From Nannocystis sp. RBIL2 (GTDB lineage Bacteria; Myxococcota_A; Polyangia; Nannocystales; Nannocystaceae), in contig NZ_JAPNJW010000002.1 in assembly GCF_026626745.1 (NCBI RefSeq), forward strand, positions 5,108,151 to 5,172,150: a DNA stretch of 64,000 nt. The letters run 5' to 3'. Of the stretch, positions 8,598-17,297 are shown piece by piece (positions within the stretch are counted from its first letter, which is position 1; the number at the start of each line of letters is the position of its first letter). The notes below the pieces were generated by a model that was given only the letters and a program-made list of their open reading frames with translations, ran no database searches and was not told where the DNA came from. Made by a program: the position numbers and the translations under genes.

Positions 8598-9443
8598 ATG
8601 CGCAATTTCAAAGCCCGGCCCGCCGCGGGGCTCTCGCTGTTCCGCCGGCTCGCGCTCGCCACCTGGGACGACCCGCGCGATCCATCGATCCGCGGCACCC
8701 TCGAGCTCGACGCCACCGCCGCGCTCGCTCACCTCGAAGCCTTGCACGCCCGCACCGGCGAGCGCGCCACCCTCACCCACCTCGTCGGCCGGGCGCTCGC
8801 CGTCGTCCTCGCCGAGCGCCCCGAGCTCCACGTTCTGGTCCGTCGCGGCCGGCTCTACCCGCGCGAGGACGTCGACATTTTCTTTCAGGTCGCGCTGACC
8901 GACGCGCACGCTCCGGTCGGCGGCTGCGACCTCACGGGGCTGGTCATCCGCGGCGCCGATCGCAAGTCGCTCACCGACATCGCCCGCGAGTTCGGCGAGC
9001 GCGTGGCGAAGGTCCGCCGGGGCAGCGATCCGCAGCTAGGGCCGACACGTCGCCGCCTGGCCGCGCTCTCGCCCACGCTGCTGCGCCCGCTCCAGGCCGC
9101 GCTCGACGTCCTGCAATACCGCCTCGGCCTCCACGTCCCCGGCTTCCCGCGCGACCCGTTCGGCTCGGCCGCGGTCACCAACCTCGGCATGTTCGGCGTC
9201 CGCTGGGCCTACGCCCCGCTGTTCCCGCCGGCGCACTGGCCCATCCTCCTGCTGGTCGGCGCCGTGAAGCCGCGCCCGTGGATCGTCGAGGTCGACGGCG
9301 ACAGCCGCATCGAGGTCCGCCCGGTGCTGCCGCTGCACGCGACGCTCGATCACCGCATGCTCGACGGGGTGCAGGCGGCCCGCCTGTCGGCCCGCATCGA
9401 GGAGCTGCTGCTCCACCCCGAGCTGCTCGAGCTGCCGGCGTGA
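8598..9443 (+). CDS. 2-oxoacid dehydrogenase E2-type acyltransferase domain, stand-alone
   Basis: The 281-aa product matches the catalytic domain of dihydrolipoyl acyltransferases. Seen: the strand AAVTNLGMFGVRWAYAPLFP and the C-terminal catalytic motif LDHRMLDGVQAARL, with the His and Asp of HxxxDG. Full E2 subunits carry one or more lipoyl domains and a peripheral-binding domain before this domain; here the protein starts directly near the catalytic domain, so neither is present. It therefore cannot act alone as a normal E2, and may be an acyltransferase of the same fold with another acceptor. No E1 or E3 gene is nearby. The ATG at 8598 lacks a strong ribosome site. Confidence 0.8.
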   Translation: MRNFKARPAAGLSLFRRLALATWDDPRDPSIRGTLELDATAALAHLEALHARTGERATLTHLVGRALAVVLAERPELHVLVRRGRLYPREDVDIFFQVALTDAHAPVGGCDLTGLVIRGADRKSLTDIAREFGERVAKVRRGSDPQLGPTRRRLAALSPTLLRPLQAALDVLQYRLGLHVPGFPRDPFGSAAVTNLGMFGVRWAYAPLFPPAHWPILLLVGAVKPRPWIVEVDGDSRIEVRPVLPLHATLDHRMLDGVQAARLSARIEELLLHPELLELPA

Positions 9444-9511
9444 CACGACGACGCGGCTCGCCGCGCAGTCGCACTCGAGCACGTTCCGCGCAGCCGATCC
9501 GGGGGCATGCT

Positions 9512-10012
9512 TCAGCTCCCGTCGTTGCCATGAGGCGATTCACAGTTCGTCTCGACGAACAAGCCCGTGACCGCCGGCGGCTCGCCCTTCAGCGCGACGC
9601 CGCTGATATACATGTAGAAATCATAGCCAAAATGCACATAGAACTCTTGCCCTTCCAGCCGACACCACAACACCTCACGCAAGGCCAGCCTCGCCACCTC
9701 ACGGATCTCGGCCTTCTCCAGCCAGACCCCTTCGGACAGGCCCTGCTTCGCATCACCCCGACACCTCTGCAAGGAGGCTCGATCGTTCACCTCCATGCCG
9801 CAAACCTTCAGTTTTTTCACGCGGCCCCACCCGAGAAACTTGTCGAGGAGCTCGAGGTATCTCGCCTCGACGACGAGATACTCGGCGAGGGTCAGCTCCG
9901 CGCCGTCAAACACCTTCCCGATGTCGCCATGACTGGTCCACTCTTCACGCGTGTACGCCCCGCCAGCATCGCGAAGAGACGGGTCGTACTTCGAGATTCG
10001 AAACACCGGCAT
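9512..10012 (-). CDS. Conserved hypothetical protein
   Basis: A 166-aa cytoplasmic protein opening with FRISKYDPSLRDAGGAYTREEW and then a TSHGDIGK segment. This looks like a widespread uncharacterised family that begins with K-Y-(D/N)-P and a DEWTS..DIG signature. The C-terminal part ends in strands (EFYVHFGYDFYMYISG). Function unknown; proteins of this style often sit singly in accessory DNA. Base composition is visibly less G/C-biased than its neighbours, hinting at transfer. It converges with the acyltransferase gene. Confidence 0.7.
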   Translation of the reverse strand: MPVFRISKYDPSLRDAGGAYTREEWTSHGDIGKVFDGAELTLAEYLVVEARYLELLDKFLGWGRVKKLKVCGMEVNDRASLQRCRGDAKQGLSEGVWLEKAEIREVARLALREVLWCRLEGQEFYVHFGYDFYMYISGVALKGEPPAVTGLFVETNCESPHGNDGS

Positions 10013-10234
10013 CAGGCACCTGTTCTCTTGAGATCCTCATCCGACTCGTCGGGCCTCGGCGTCCCGGGCCGCACCGGCGCGGTGGTCGGCCACCCGCTCG
10101 TGGAGCTTGGCATCCAAGGAGATCATAGGCGCTCGCCAGCGACGGCGTCCGCGAAAAATCATCCGCGCACCCGAACACGCGGACTCGGCCGTCGGGCCGC
10201 AGCGTGGCAGTCGGCCATCTGATATATTGTTTCG

Positions 10235-10753
10235 GTGCGGGCGACCTTTCCTCATGGCTGGGTCTGGGTTGGCGGCGCGGGCGATGACGGCGCTGACGCG
10301 TGGACCTGCGGCGCCTACGGGGGCGGAGAGGTCCGGACCGCCACGCTCACAGGACGTGCCGGCACGCCGGCCCCGGAGCGGCGGTGCGTGCTCCAGCACG
10401 CGTGGCAGACCCGGACGAGCGCGAGCTACACCTGTCTCGGGGCGTCGCTGCTGCCGGGCCGCGATCAGCTTCGCATCGAGGTCGTCGACGGGCGCCCCCT
10501 CGGCGCCACGCTGACCGGCGAGATCCTCGCCGGCGCGCTGGCGGGGGCCGCAGCCTCGAATGTGCCGGGCGTGCTCCGCTTCGACCGCGCGCGAGTACTC
10601 CTCGTCGACCTCGACCCGGCCCTCTACCGCCGAGCGGCCCGGGTGATCGCGGAGCTGCTCGCCAGAAACCTCGCTGCGCTCTCGGAAGCGTCGCTCGGCG
10701 AGCGGACCGCAGCGCTGTGGAGCGCGGGTGATGGCCCGGGGAGGGGATCCTGA
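10235..10753 (+). CDS. Hypothetical protein
   Basis: A 172-aa ORF starting at GTG 10235, just after an AT-rich run (GATATATTG) that could be a promoter -10 element. Third positions are strongly G/C, as in real genes here. It has a Trp/Gly/Cys-containing first half and a helix-rich second half (AARVIAELLARNLAAL). No domain was recognised. The leader between the AT-rich run and the start is very short, so the transcript may be nearly leaderless. Confidence 0.5.
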   Translation: MRATFPHGWVWVGGAGDDGADAWTCGAYGGGEVRTATLTGRAGTPAPERRCVLQHAWQTRTSASYTCLGASLLPGRDQLRIEVVDGRPLGATLTGEILAGALAGAAASNVPGVLRFDRARVLLVDLDPALYRRAARVIAELLARNLAALSEASLGERTAALWSAGDGPGRGS

Positions 10754-10834
10754 AGTCGGCGCGGTGGCGATCGTCGATCGGCTCAGCGATGAGGTCACGA
10801 CAAGGTGGATTGAAAGTATAAAAGCATCTTTATG

Positions 10835-10883
10835 CATGTCCTCGAGGACATGATTCCTCGAACATGCTTGAATAGACATGTCT
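10835..10883. promoter_or_regulatory. Cluster of CATG-centred palindromes, possible operator
   Basis: Positions 10835-10852 read CATGTCCTCGAGGACATG, a perfect 18-bp palindrome. After the related GAACATGC half site, positions 10874-10883 read AGACATGTCT, a perfect 10-bp palindrome. The cluster sits in an AT-richer 100-bp patch upstream of the membrane protein gene at 11084. The arrangement suggests binding sites for a dimeric regulator; a processed RNA hairpin is the alternative. Confidence 0.45.
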
Positions 10884-11083
10884 TGAAGGTCAATGCGGCC
10901 CTCGGGTCGCCTTGTTGCGAGCCGCACCGGGCGAGGGTGCGAGCGGCGGGTGCGAGGTTCGCCGCCGGCGCGCCGGCCTCGCCGCTGCGCGCGACGATGG
11001 CTCGCGGGCCGCCGCGTGGCATGAATGGCCTGAGGGTCGCAATCATCCGCCCCCTTCTGAGACCGCCTCGCGGAGGTTTCGCC

Positions 11084-11686
11084 ATGTCGCTCGTGCTCGC
11101 CCTGTCCCTGGCCTCGGCCCCGCAGCTCGAACCGGTCGTGCCGGCCCCGATCGCCGACGAGCAGCCGGAGCGGGCGACGGGCGCCGCGTGGCTGGCAGCC
11201 GGCGCGCTCGCGGGCGCGACCGGCCTCGGCCTCGGCCTCGCTGGCGCGCCCGAGCTGGCCGCCCTGGAGCGCTGCCTCGAATGTCCCTCGCGCCTGCCTG
11301 CCACCCTGTTCGCCGCGGTCGCCCTCAACACCGCGAGCCTCAGCCTCCTCACCGTCGGCGCCGGCCTCCACGGCCGCGCTCGCGGCTCTCGCGGGACCTC
11401 GCGCGCGGCCGCGACGCCGTGGATCTCCTTCGGCGGGCTGGCCACCGCGAGCGGCCTCGTCATCGTCGCCGCCGGGCTCGGCTGGCAGTTCGCCGAGGAG
11501 GCGCGCGCCTCGGCGACCCCGTGGGCCATGCTGCAGGTCGGCCTGTCGAGCGTGGTCGCCGGCTCGAGCATGCTCGTCTACGGCCTGGCCTACCGCAAGT
11601 ACGCGCCCGCCCGCGAGGTCCAGATCGCCCTGGTCCCGACCCTGGCGCGCGGCCGCGTGGGCCTCGTGTTCGAGGCCCGCTTCTGA
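11084..11686 (+). CDS. Four-helix membrane protein
   Basis: The 200-aa product has four hydrophobic segments: around GAAWLAAGALAGATGLGLGL, LFAAVALNTASLSLLTVGAG, ISFGGLATASGLVIVAAGLG and MLQVGLSSVVAGSSMLVYGL. A short signal-like start (MSLVLALSLASA) precedes them. The last residues, RGRVGLVFEARF, recall the end of the membrane protein at 17298-18172 (GGLVLHARF). I chose ATG 11084 because GGAGG precedes it by seven bases. Function unknown. It stops three bases from the converging kinase gene. Confidence 0.75.
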   Translation: MSLVLALSLASAPQLEPVVPAPIADEQPERATGAAWLAAGALAGATGLGLGLAGAPELAALERCLECPSRLPATLFAAVALNTASLSLLTVGAGLHGRARGSRGTSRAAATPWISFGGLATASGLVIVAAGLGWQFAEEARASATPWAMLQVGLSSVVAGSSMLVYGLAYRKYAPAREVQIALVPTLARGRVGLVFEARF

Positions 11687-11689
11687 CGC

Positions 11690-14362
11690 CTATCGAGCCC
11701 GCCGCGCATCGCTGCCCTCCCGAGCCCGCCGCGAATCATCATCGCCGCTCTCCCCATTGCGATTCTCCCGAGCCCGCCGCGAATCATCGCCCTCCCCATC
11801 TTCCCCGCCCGCCTCCGCCAGCGGCAGCGTAAAGCGAAAGCTCGTGCTCGTATCGCCGCTCTCGACCCAGATCCGGCCCCCATGCGCCTCCACGAGCCCG
11901 TGCGCGATGTAGAGGCCGAGGCCCAGCCCTTCGACCGCCGCGACCGCGCGCGAGCGGTAGAATCGTTTAAAAAGGCAGTCGATCTCGGCGGGCAGCAGGC
12001 GCTGGCCCTGGTTGATGGTGGACACCATCACCTCGTGCCCGTGCGGTCGCACCTCGACCACGATCGGCCCGCGGGGGTCGCCGTATTTGAGCGCATTCGT
12101 CAGCAGGTTCTCGGCGATCTGCTCGATGCGAACCGCGTCGCCGCGGACGGGCGGCAGCCCCGGGGCGACGTCGAGCCGCAGCGAGCGGTCGGTGGTGTCG
12201 GCCAGCCGCGCCACCACCTCCGCGAGCACCGCCCCGACGTCGATCGTTTCGCGGCGCAGCGACAGCTGCCGGGCCTCGATGCGCGCCGCGTCGAGCAGGT
12301 CCTTGATCATCCGCTCGAGGCGCCCCGCGGCCGCGAGGATCCGCCCCACCGACTTCGCGGTCAGTGGGTCGCGCTCGCTCGCCCCGGCGCGCTCGATCGT
12401 CCGCGCGCACGCGTGGATCATCTGGACCGGCTGGCGCAGCTCGTGGGCCACCACCGCGGTCCATTGCTCGCGCAGCCGCTCGATCTCCTTGAGCGACGAG
12501 ATGTCCCGAAGGACACATACCGCCCCCACCCGGCGCCCGTGCTCGTCGCGCAGCGGCGACGCGCTGGCCAGCAGCGGCACTCTCTGGCCCTTCCGCGTCT
12601 GCCCGACGCACTCCATGCCGATCGTCGTCACCCCCTCGCGCAGCGCCCGTGACAGCGGCAGCTCGTCGTCGGCCAGCGGCGCGCCCGTCGACTCGTACAG
12701 CGGCAGCCGCGACGGCGCGCTCGCCTCCTCGGCCGGCGCGAACTCGCGGGCGGCCGCGTTGAAGGAAATTTGTCCCCCGGCATCGACGAGGATCACCGCC
12801 TCGGGGATGCCGTCGATCGCGCCGCGCAGCCACGTCGTCGCCTGCGTCGTCTCGTGGTAGAGCCGGGCCGTCTCGAGCGCAGTCCCGGCGCGCGCCGCCA
12901 GCAGCTCGAGCGCCTGCTGATCTTCGGCGGTGAACTCGCCGCCGCCCTGCTTGTCGGCGAGGTAGAGGTTGCCGCGGCTGCGCCCCTCGTAGAGGATCGG
13001 CACCCCGAGGAAGCTGTGCATCGGCGGGTGCCCGGGCGGGAAGCCGATGCGCTCGTGGCTCTCGGCGATGTCGCGCAGGCGCACCGCGCGGGCCTGCAGG
13101 GCCACCGCGCCGAGCAATCCCACGGGCCGGGGCACGCGACCGATCCGCTCGGCCTGCTCCGAGGTCATGCCGGCGAAGACCCACCGCTCGAACGGTCGCG
13201 TCGGGTCGGTGCCGAGGCCCAGCGCGGCGTAGCGGGCCTGAGTCAGCGTCTGCGCCTGCAGCAACACGACCAGGAGGACTGCGTCGAGGTCGGTCTCGGG
13301 GATCCGCGCGACCGCATCGGTGATCGCGGAGGTCGCCTGGGTCAGCGACTCGAGCTGGACCCGGAGCCCGCGCTCCTCCGCGTGCGCCCGGGCGAGCTCG
13401 GCGTGGACCGTCTCGCGCCCGCCGAGGTCGCGGACGAAGCTCTGCACGCGCCCGTCGCACAGCAGGATCATCCGCAGCTCGGCCACCTGCCGGCTGCCGT
13501 CGCGCCGTCGCAGCGGGTACTCGCCGACGTGCGGCTCGCCCGGCACCAGCGCCGCGCGCACGCTCGCCAACCGCTGCGCCTCGTCGTCGGCCAGAAAAGC
13601 CGCCAGCGGCTGACCGACCAGCTCGGCGGGCGAGGCCCCGAGCAGGCGCGCCCCGGCCTGGTTGACCCGGAGCAGCCGACCGTCGTGGTCCGCGAGGAAC
13701 ACCCCGTCGTCGGCGTGCTCGACCAGCTCGTCGTAGTCCCGCTCGAGTTGGCGGCAGGTCGCCTGCAGCGAGTTCGTCTCCCGCGCGTCGCGCCACAGCA
13801 CCGCCACCCCCGCGCCCTGGCCCCGCGCGCCGGGCAGCGGCACCAGCGTCACCGCCACCTCGATCCGGCTGCCGTCGCGGTGGAGCCCGACGTCCGCGAA
13901 GCTCACCCCGCTGCGCCCGACCCCCCGCGCCAGCCTGGCCGACAGCTCCGCGCGCCGCTCGGGCGCCACGACCTCGAGCAGCGACCGCCCGGCGATCTCG
14001 TCGCTGCGCCAGCCGTACAGCCGCTCGGCCGCGGCGCTCCAGCTCGTCACGGCCCCGTCGCGGGTCACGGTCGCAATGGCCTGCTCGGCCGCGTCGACCA
14101 CCGCCCGCCAGCGCCGCGCCTCGTCCGCGAGCCCATCACGCTCCGCCTCGGCCCGCCGCGCCCGCCCGACCGCCCGCAGCGCCTGCAGGGCCAGAGCCGT
14201 GCTCGCGGTCGCCAGCAGCCCGAGCACCACCAGCGAGCGCATCACGGCCGACAGCACGATCGAACAACCCCACAGAGTCACCAGCAGCCTCGACCACCCG
14301 ATCAGCGGCGCGCTGCGAGCACGCACGGAGCTGGGGCGGGTCGATCGCGCGGACGCTGCCAT
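11690..14362 (-). CDS. Membrane PAS-PAS-GAF-PAS sensor histidine kinase
   Basis: From ATG 14362 the product is 890 aa. Two hydrophobic segments lie near the start (LLVTLWGCSIVLSAV and LVVLGLLATASTALAL), then a coiled coil. PAS domains follow at about 80-200 and 210-330, a GAF domain at about 350-500 (ILYEGRSRGNLYLADK), and a third PAS ending in VCVLRDISSLKEI. The H-box VVAHELRQPVQMIHA has its His near 640, the N-box NLLTNALKYG is near 752, and GLGLGLYIAHGLVEAHGG is the G2 region. The G1 Asp is replaced (INQGQ instead of DxGxG), a variant seen in some kinases. No receiver domain or adjacent regulator is present, so it is an orphan kinase. The C-terminal tail is repeat-encoded. Confidence 0.92.
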   Translation of the reverse strand: MAASARSTRPSSVRARSAPLIGWSRLLVTLWGCSIVLSAVMRSLVVLGLLATASTALALQALRAVGRARRAEAERDGLADEARRWRAVVDAAEQAIATVTRDGAVTSWSAAAERLYGWRSDEIAGRSLLEVVAPERRAELSARLARGVGRSGVSFADVGLHRDGSRIEVAVTLVPLPGARGQGAGVAVLWRDARETNSLQATCRQLERDYDELVEHADDGVFLADHDGRLLRVNQAGARLLGASPAELVGQPLAAFLADDEAQRLASVRAALVPGEPHVGEYPLRRRDGSRQVAELRMILLCDGRVQSFVRDLGGRETVHAELARAHAEERGLRVQLESLTQATSAITDAVARIPETDLDAVLLVVLLQAQTLTQARYAALGLGTDPTRPFERWVFAGMTSEQAERIGRVPRPVGLLGAVALQARAVRLRDIAESHERIGFPPGHPPMHSFLGVPILYEGRSRGNLYLADKQGGGEFTAEDQQALELLAARAGTALETARLYHETTQATTWLRGAIDGIPEAVILVDAGGQISFNAAAREFAPAEEASAPSRLPLYESTGAPLADDELPLSRALREGVTTIGMECVGQTRKGQRVPLLASASPLRDEHGRRVGAVCVLRDISSLKEIERLREQWTAVVAHELRQPVQMIHACARTIERAGASERDPLTAKSVGRILAAAGRLERMIKDLLDAARIEARQLSLRRETIDVGAVLAEVVARLADTTDRSLRLDVAPGLPPVRGDAVRIEQIAENLLTNALKYGDPRGPIVVEVRPHGHEVMVSTINQGQRLLPAEIDCLFKRFYRSRAVAAVEGLGLGLYIAHGLVEAHGGRIWVESGDTSTSFRFTLPLAEAGGEDGEGDDSRRARENRNGESGDDDSRRAREGSDARRAR
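11694..11790. repeat. Three direct copies of CGAGCCCGCCGCG(A/C)ATC
   Basis: Copies begin at 11694, 11721 and 11769; the last two read CGAGCCCGCCGCGAATCATC. They encode the Arg/Asp/Glu-rich tail DDSRRARENRNG...SRRAREG of the kinase on the minus strand. The repeat lies beyond the catalytic fold, exactly where two genes converge, so it may be intergenic repeat DNA captured as coding sequence. Confidence 0.65.
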
Positions 14363-15014
14363 GAAACACGCACGGGGGGAATACGCATAGTTTGAAGCGA
14401 GATCACCCGAGGCGCGACGGCGCAGGCCTCGCAAGGCGCACCACCGGCCCCGACCGCACCACCGCCGGGCCTGGTGTGCCACGACCCCCTCGCGGACGGA
14501 GGCCCTTGCCGATGCAATTTCTCCGCGGCCGAATCACGACGGAGCTGTCATTCACCAGACTGCTCGTCTCCGTCGCGCCACCACTGGTGTCGTCCGGGAG
14601 CGCCCACCCGTCTGCAGCGGCCTCGCAAAGGCGGTATGCCCATGGCTGGCTCATCGGACAGGCCGCCTCGAGTCCGACGAATCCTCCGGCTCGCGCAGAC
14701 CGATCGCCCGCGGCAGCCCTCGCATTCGCAATCATCAGACTGCTCGCCGAGCTGCTCCGGCTCGTCCTCAAGGCGCGAGCGACCGCGAAGACGACCGGTC
14801 CGAAGATCGCCCCCGACGAGCGCCGCCGCCCCGCGCATCGACCCCCGTGGGCCGACGGTCCCCCTCCCACCTGCACCGACGCCGGCTCCGCGAAGACTCC
14901 CGTCGGGCGCGCCTGGCCGGCCCGCCGGCATCGCCGCGTTCCGTGCCGGCGCGGCAGTGAGCTCGCGGGCCGAGCCGCGATGGACAGGCGCTCCCGTTCC
15001 GGCACCCTGATCGC
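14363..15014. other. Divergent intergenic region, no supported gene
   Basis: The 652 bp between the kinase and the LRR lipoprotein contain open frames on both strands, but they have Arg/Pro/Ala-rich translations typical of antisense readings of GC-rich DNA, and no ribosome sites. Promoters for both flanking genes are expected here. I see no repeat or hairpin worth naming. Confidence 0.4.
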
Positions 15015-16634
15015 ATGCGTCGTCCGCTCCTCGTCCTCGCCGTGCTCCTCGCCTGCGGCCCCGACACTGCCAGCGACACCGAGAGCAGCGGCACCGCGGG
15101 GACGACCACCGGCACCGGCGGCGGCTCCGACAGCCAGGGCACCACCGGCGACTCTGCCACCGACTCCGCGCAGCCCACCACTGGCCAGCCCGCCACCGTC
15201 ACCGGCACCACCGACACCGACGACACCACCGATTCCTCGTCCGCCACCACCGCCACCACGGGCCCGGCCGCCTCGTGCAGCGAGATCGTCCTCGCCGACC
15301 CGTCCATCGAAGAGTCCGTCCGCTGGCTTTTAAAAATTCCCGAGGGCCCGATCCCCGTCGAGGCCGCCGAATCTCTGGCGGTCCTCCACACCTCCAACGA
15401 CGTGACCTCTCTGGCCGGCCTCGAGTGCTTCACCGGCCTCACCGACCTCGAGTTCGACAACGCGGAGGTCACCGACCTCGCCCCGCTCGCCGGCCTCACT
15501 GGCCTCACCGTGCTCTCGTTCAGCAGCAACCTCGTCACCGACCTCACCCCGCTCGCCGGGCTCGTCAACCTCGAGGAGCTCGACGTCGCCCGCAATCCGC
15601 TCACCGCCTTCGCCCCGCTCGCCGGCCTGCCGCTGCGCAGGCTTCGCGCCTCCGACACTCCCGCGGCCGACCTCGCAGGCCTCGGACAGGTCGTCTCCCT
15701 CGAGTCGCTGTCGCTGCTCGGCTGCGGCTACCAGGACATCGGCGAGCTCGCCCCGCTCGTCAACCTCACCCGGCTCGACCTGAGCGACAACCAGATCGGC
15801 GACATCTCCGCCCTGGCCGGCATGACCGCGCTCGGCGAGCTCCGGCTCGACGACAACGCGATCGTCGACCTCGCCCCGCTCGCCGGCCTCCCCCAGCTCG
15901 GCGAGCTGCACCTGCGCACCAACGCGATCGTCGACCTCGCCCCGCTCGCCGGCCTCACCCAGCTCACTGCGCTCCACCTCGATCACAACGCGATCGTCGA
16001 CCTCGCCCCCCTCGCCGGCCTGTCCGCGCTGGCGCACCTCGACCTCACCGACAACCAGGTCGTCGACATCGGCCCCCTCGCGAGCCTCGGCGCTCTCTAC
16101 ATCACCAACCTCGATCACAACCACATCGTCGACCTCGCCCCGCTCGCCCTCCCGAAGTTGTACGAGCTCGACCTCGACGACAACGCCGTCGTCGACTTCG
16201 CCCCGCTCCTCGGCGCGCCCGCGCTCGGCCTGCTCTCCCTGTCGTACAACCCCCTGGGCGGCGACCTCGACGCCCTCGCCAGCCACCCGACCCTGCACCG
16301 CCTCGAAGCCGACTCCGCCGACCTGCAGGTCGTCCCCGAGTTCGCCACGGCCACCCTCCTGTCGCTGTCGCTGCGCGGCAACGCGATCGCCGACCTCGCG
16401 CCGCTCGCCGCCTACCAGGTGCTCCAGACCGTCGAGGTCAGCGACAACGACATCACGCAGATCGCCGTGATCGCGGACGACCCGTGGCTCAGCGAGTGCG
16501 ACGACATCTACCTCGAGGGCAACCCGCTCGACGCCTTCACCTTGATGGTCACCGTCCCGGAGCTGTGCGCCGTCCCGATCCACCTCAACGGCGTCGCGGA
16601 CCCCTCCTGCCGCCAATGCATCAGGCAAGGCTGA
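15015..16634 (+). CDS. Leucine-rich-repeat surface lipoprotein (internalin-like)
   Basis: The 539-aa product has a lipobox LAVLLAC with the lipidated Cys at residue 14. A Thr/Ser/Gly-rich tether runs to about residue 85. Then follow about fifteen 21-22-residue leucine-rich repeats of the SDS22/internalin kind, with the consensus LxxLxLDDNAIVDLAPLAGL. The Cys near the end (SECDDIYLEGNPL and PSCRQCIRQG) look like an LRR cap. Such proteins bind other proteins at the cell surface. The repeats around 15840-16020 are nearly identical at DNA level (66-bp period), showing recent duplication. It heads a run of four plus-strand envelope genes. Confidence 0.9.
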   Translation: MRRPLLVLAVLLACGPDTASDTESSGTAGTTTGTGGGSDSQGTTGDSATDSAQPTTGQPATVTGTTDTDDTTDSSSATTATTGPAASCSEIVLADPSIEESVRWLLKIPEGPIPVEAAESLAVLHTSNDVTSLAGLECFTGLTDLEFDNAEVTDLAPLAGLTGLTVLSFSSNLVTDLTPLAGLVNLEELDVARNPLTAFAPLAGLPLRRLRASDTPAADLAGLGQVVSLESLSLLGCGYQDIGELAPLVNLTRLDLSDNQIGDISALAGMTALGELRLDDNAIVDLAPLAGLPQLGELHLRTNAIVDLAPLAGLTQLTALHLDHNAIVDLAPLAGLSALAHLDLTDNQVVDIGPLASLGALYITNLDHNHIVDLAPLALPKLYELDLDDNAVVDFAPLLGAPALGLLSLSYNPLGGDLDALASHPTLHRLEADSADLQVVPEFATATLLSLSLRGNAIADLAPLAAYQVLQTVEVSDNDITQIAVIADDPWLSECDDIYLEGNPLDAFTLMVTVPELCAVPIHLNGVADPSCRQCIRQG

Positions 16635-16697
16635 CCGCGGCTCGACCACCTGGCTGACGACGCTCCGCCGCGTGACTTGGGGCGTGCGGACGTGGCA

Positions 16698-17288
16698 ATG
16701 CTAACCCCGGCAGGTCGCCATGGGTGGCAAGCTGCTCTGCTCGCGGTGGCAATCACCATCGCCGCGGCCGTGATGATCCGGCTCACGGTCGCGTCGCGCG
16801 AGGAACCGTCAATCGAGCCGACGACCGAACGCAAGGAATTAGAGCCCACGGTTTCCCCATCGATCCGCGAAGCGACGTCGCCCCCCACTGCATCTGCGCT
16901 TGACGCTGCCCCGGTCGCGAAGCACCCGACCGCGGAACCCGAGACCTCGGCTCCGCAGGACCTCAACCCACAGACCCGCACGAGCCCACAGGCGAGCGTT
17001 GCGCCGACGAACACGCCCCGACCGCGCAAGCCGTCGACAGCCCCGACCTCGCCCCCTGCCAGGACCTGGGAGGCCCGCATGCACGACGCCGAGACGAGCG
17101 CGCGCAGGTGCCTCGAGGCTGCCGGGGAAAAGACTCGCCGCGTGGTCGTGACTCTGGCGCCCGGCGAGCCTGTCGAGTTCAACGTCCCGTCGGACTCGCC
17201 ACCCGCGCGGTGTATCCGCGAGGCGCTCGCCAGCCACCACATCCGTGCCGAGACCCCCCGCCGCCACGTCTTCTTTGGTGCTACGTAA
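16698..17288 (+). CDS. Membrane-anchored protein with Pro/Thr linker
   Basis: From ATG 16698 the 196-aa product has a transmembrane helix (AALLAVAITIAAAVMIRLTV), a long Pro/Thr/Ser-rich linker (about residues 35-125), and a small C-terminal domain with two Cys (RRCLEAAG...PARCIREAL). This layout resembles the energy-transducing or gliding-related periplasmic tails in myxobacteria that end in a small alpha/beta domain, but the match is too weak to name. The next gene starts 9 bp after its stop, so the two form a unit. Confidence 0.65.
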   Translation: MLTPAGRHGWQAALLAVAITIAAAVMIRLTVASREEPSIEPTTERKELEPTVSPSIREATSPPTASALDAAPVAKHPTAEPETSAPQDLNPQTRTSPQASVAPTNTPRPRKPSTAPTSPPARTWEARMHDAETSARRCLEAAGEKTRRVVVTLAPGEPVEFNVPSDSPPARCIREALASHHIRAETPRRHVFFGAT

Positions 17289-17297
17289 GAGCCCGTC

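Noticed and set aside
12503..12516. TTCG-loop hairpin inside the kinase gene identical to the one at 7737
   Set aside because: It encodes the common PAS-end residues VLRDI and is explained by coding constraint.
14403..15005. Possible minus-strand gene between kinase and LRR lipoprotein
   Set aside because: No ribosome site, no domain, and composition typical of non-coding GC-rich DNA.
15327..15338. Possible programmed -1 frameshift at T-TTA-AAA in the LRR gene
   Set aside because: The zero frame continues through the full LRR domain and the alternative frame has no protein-like sequence.
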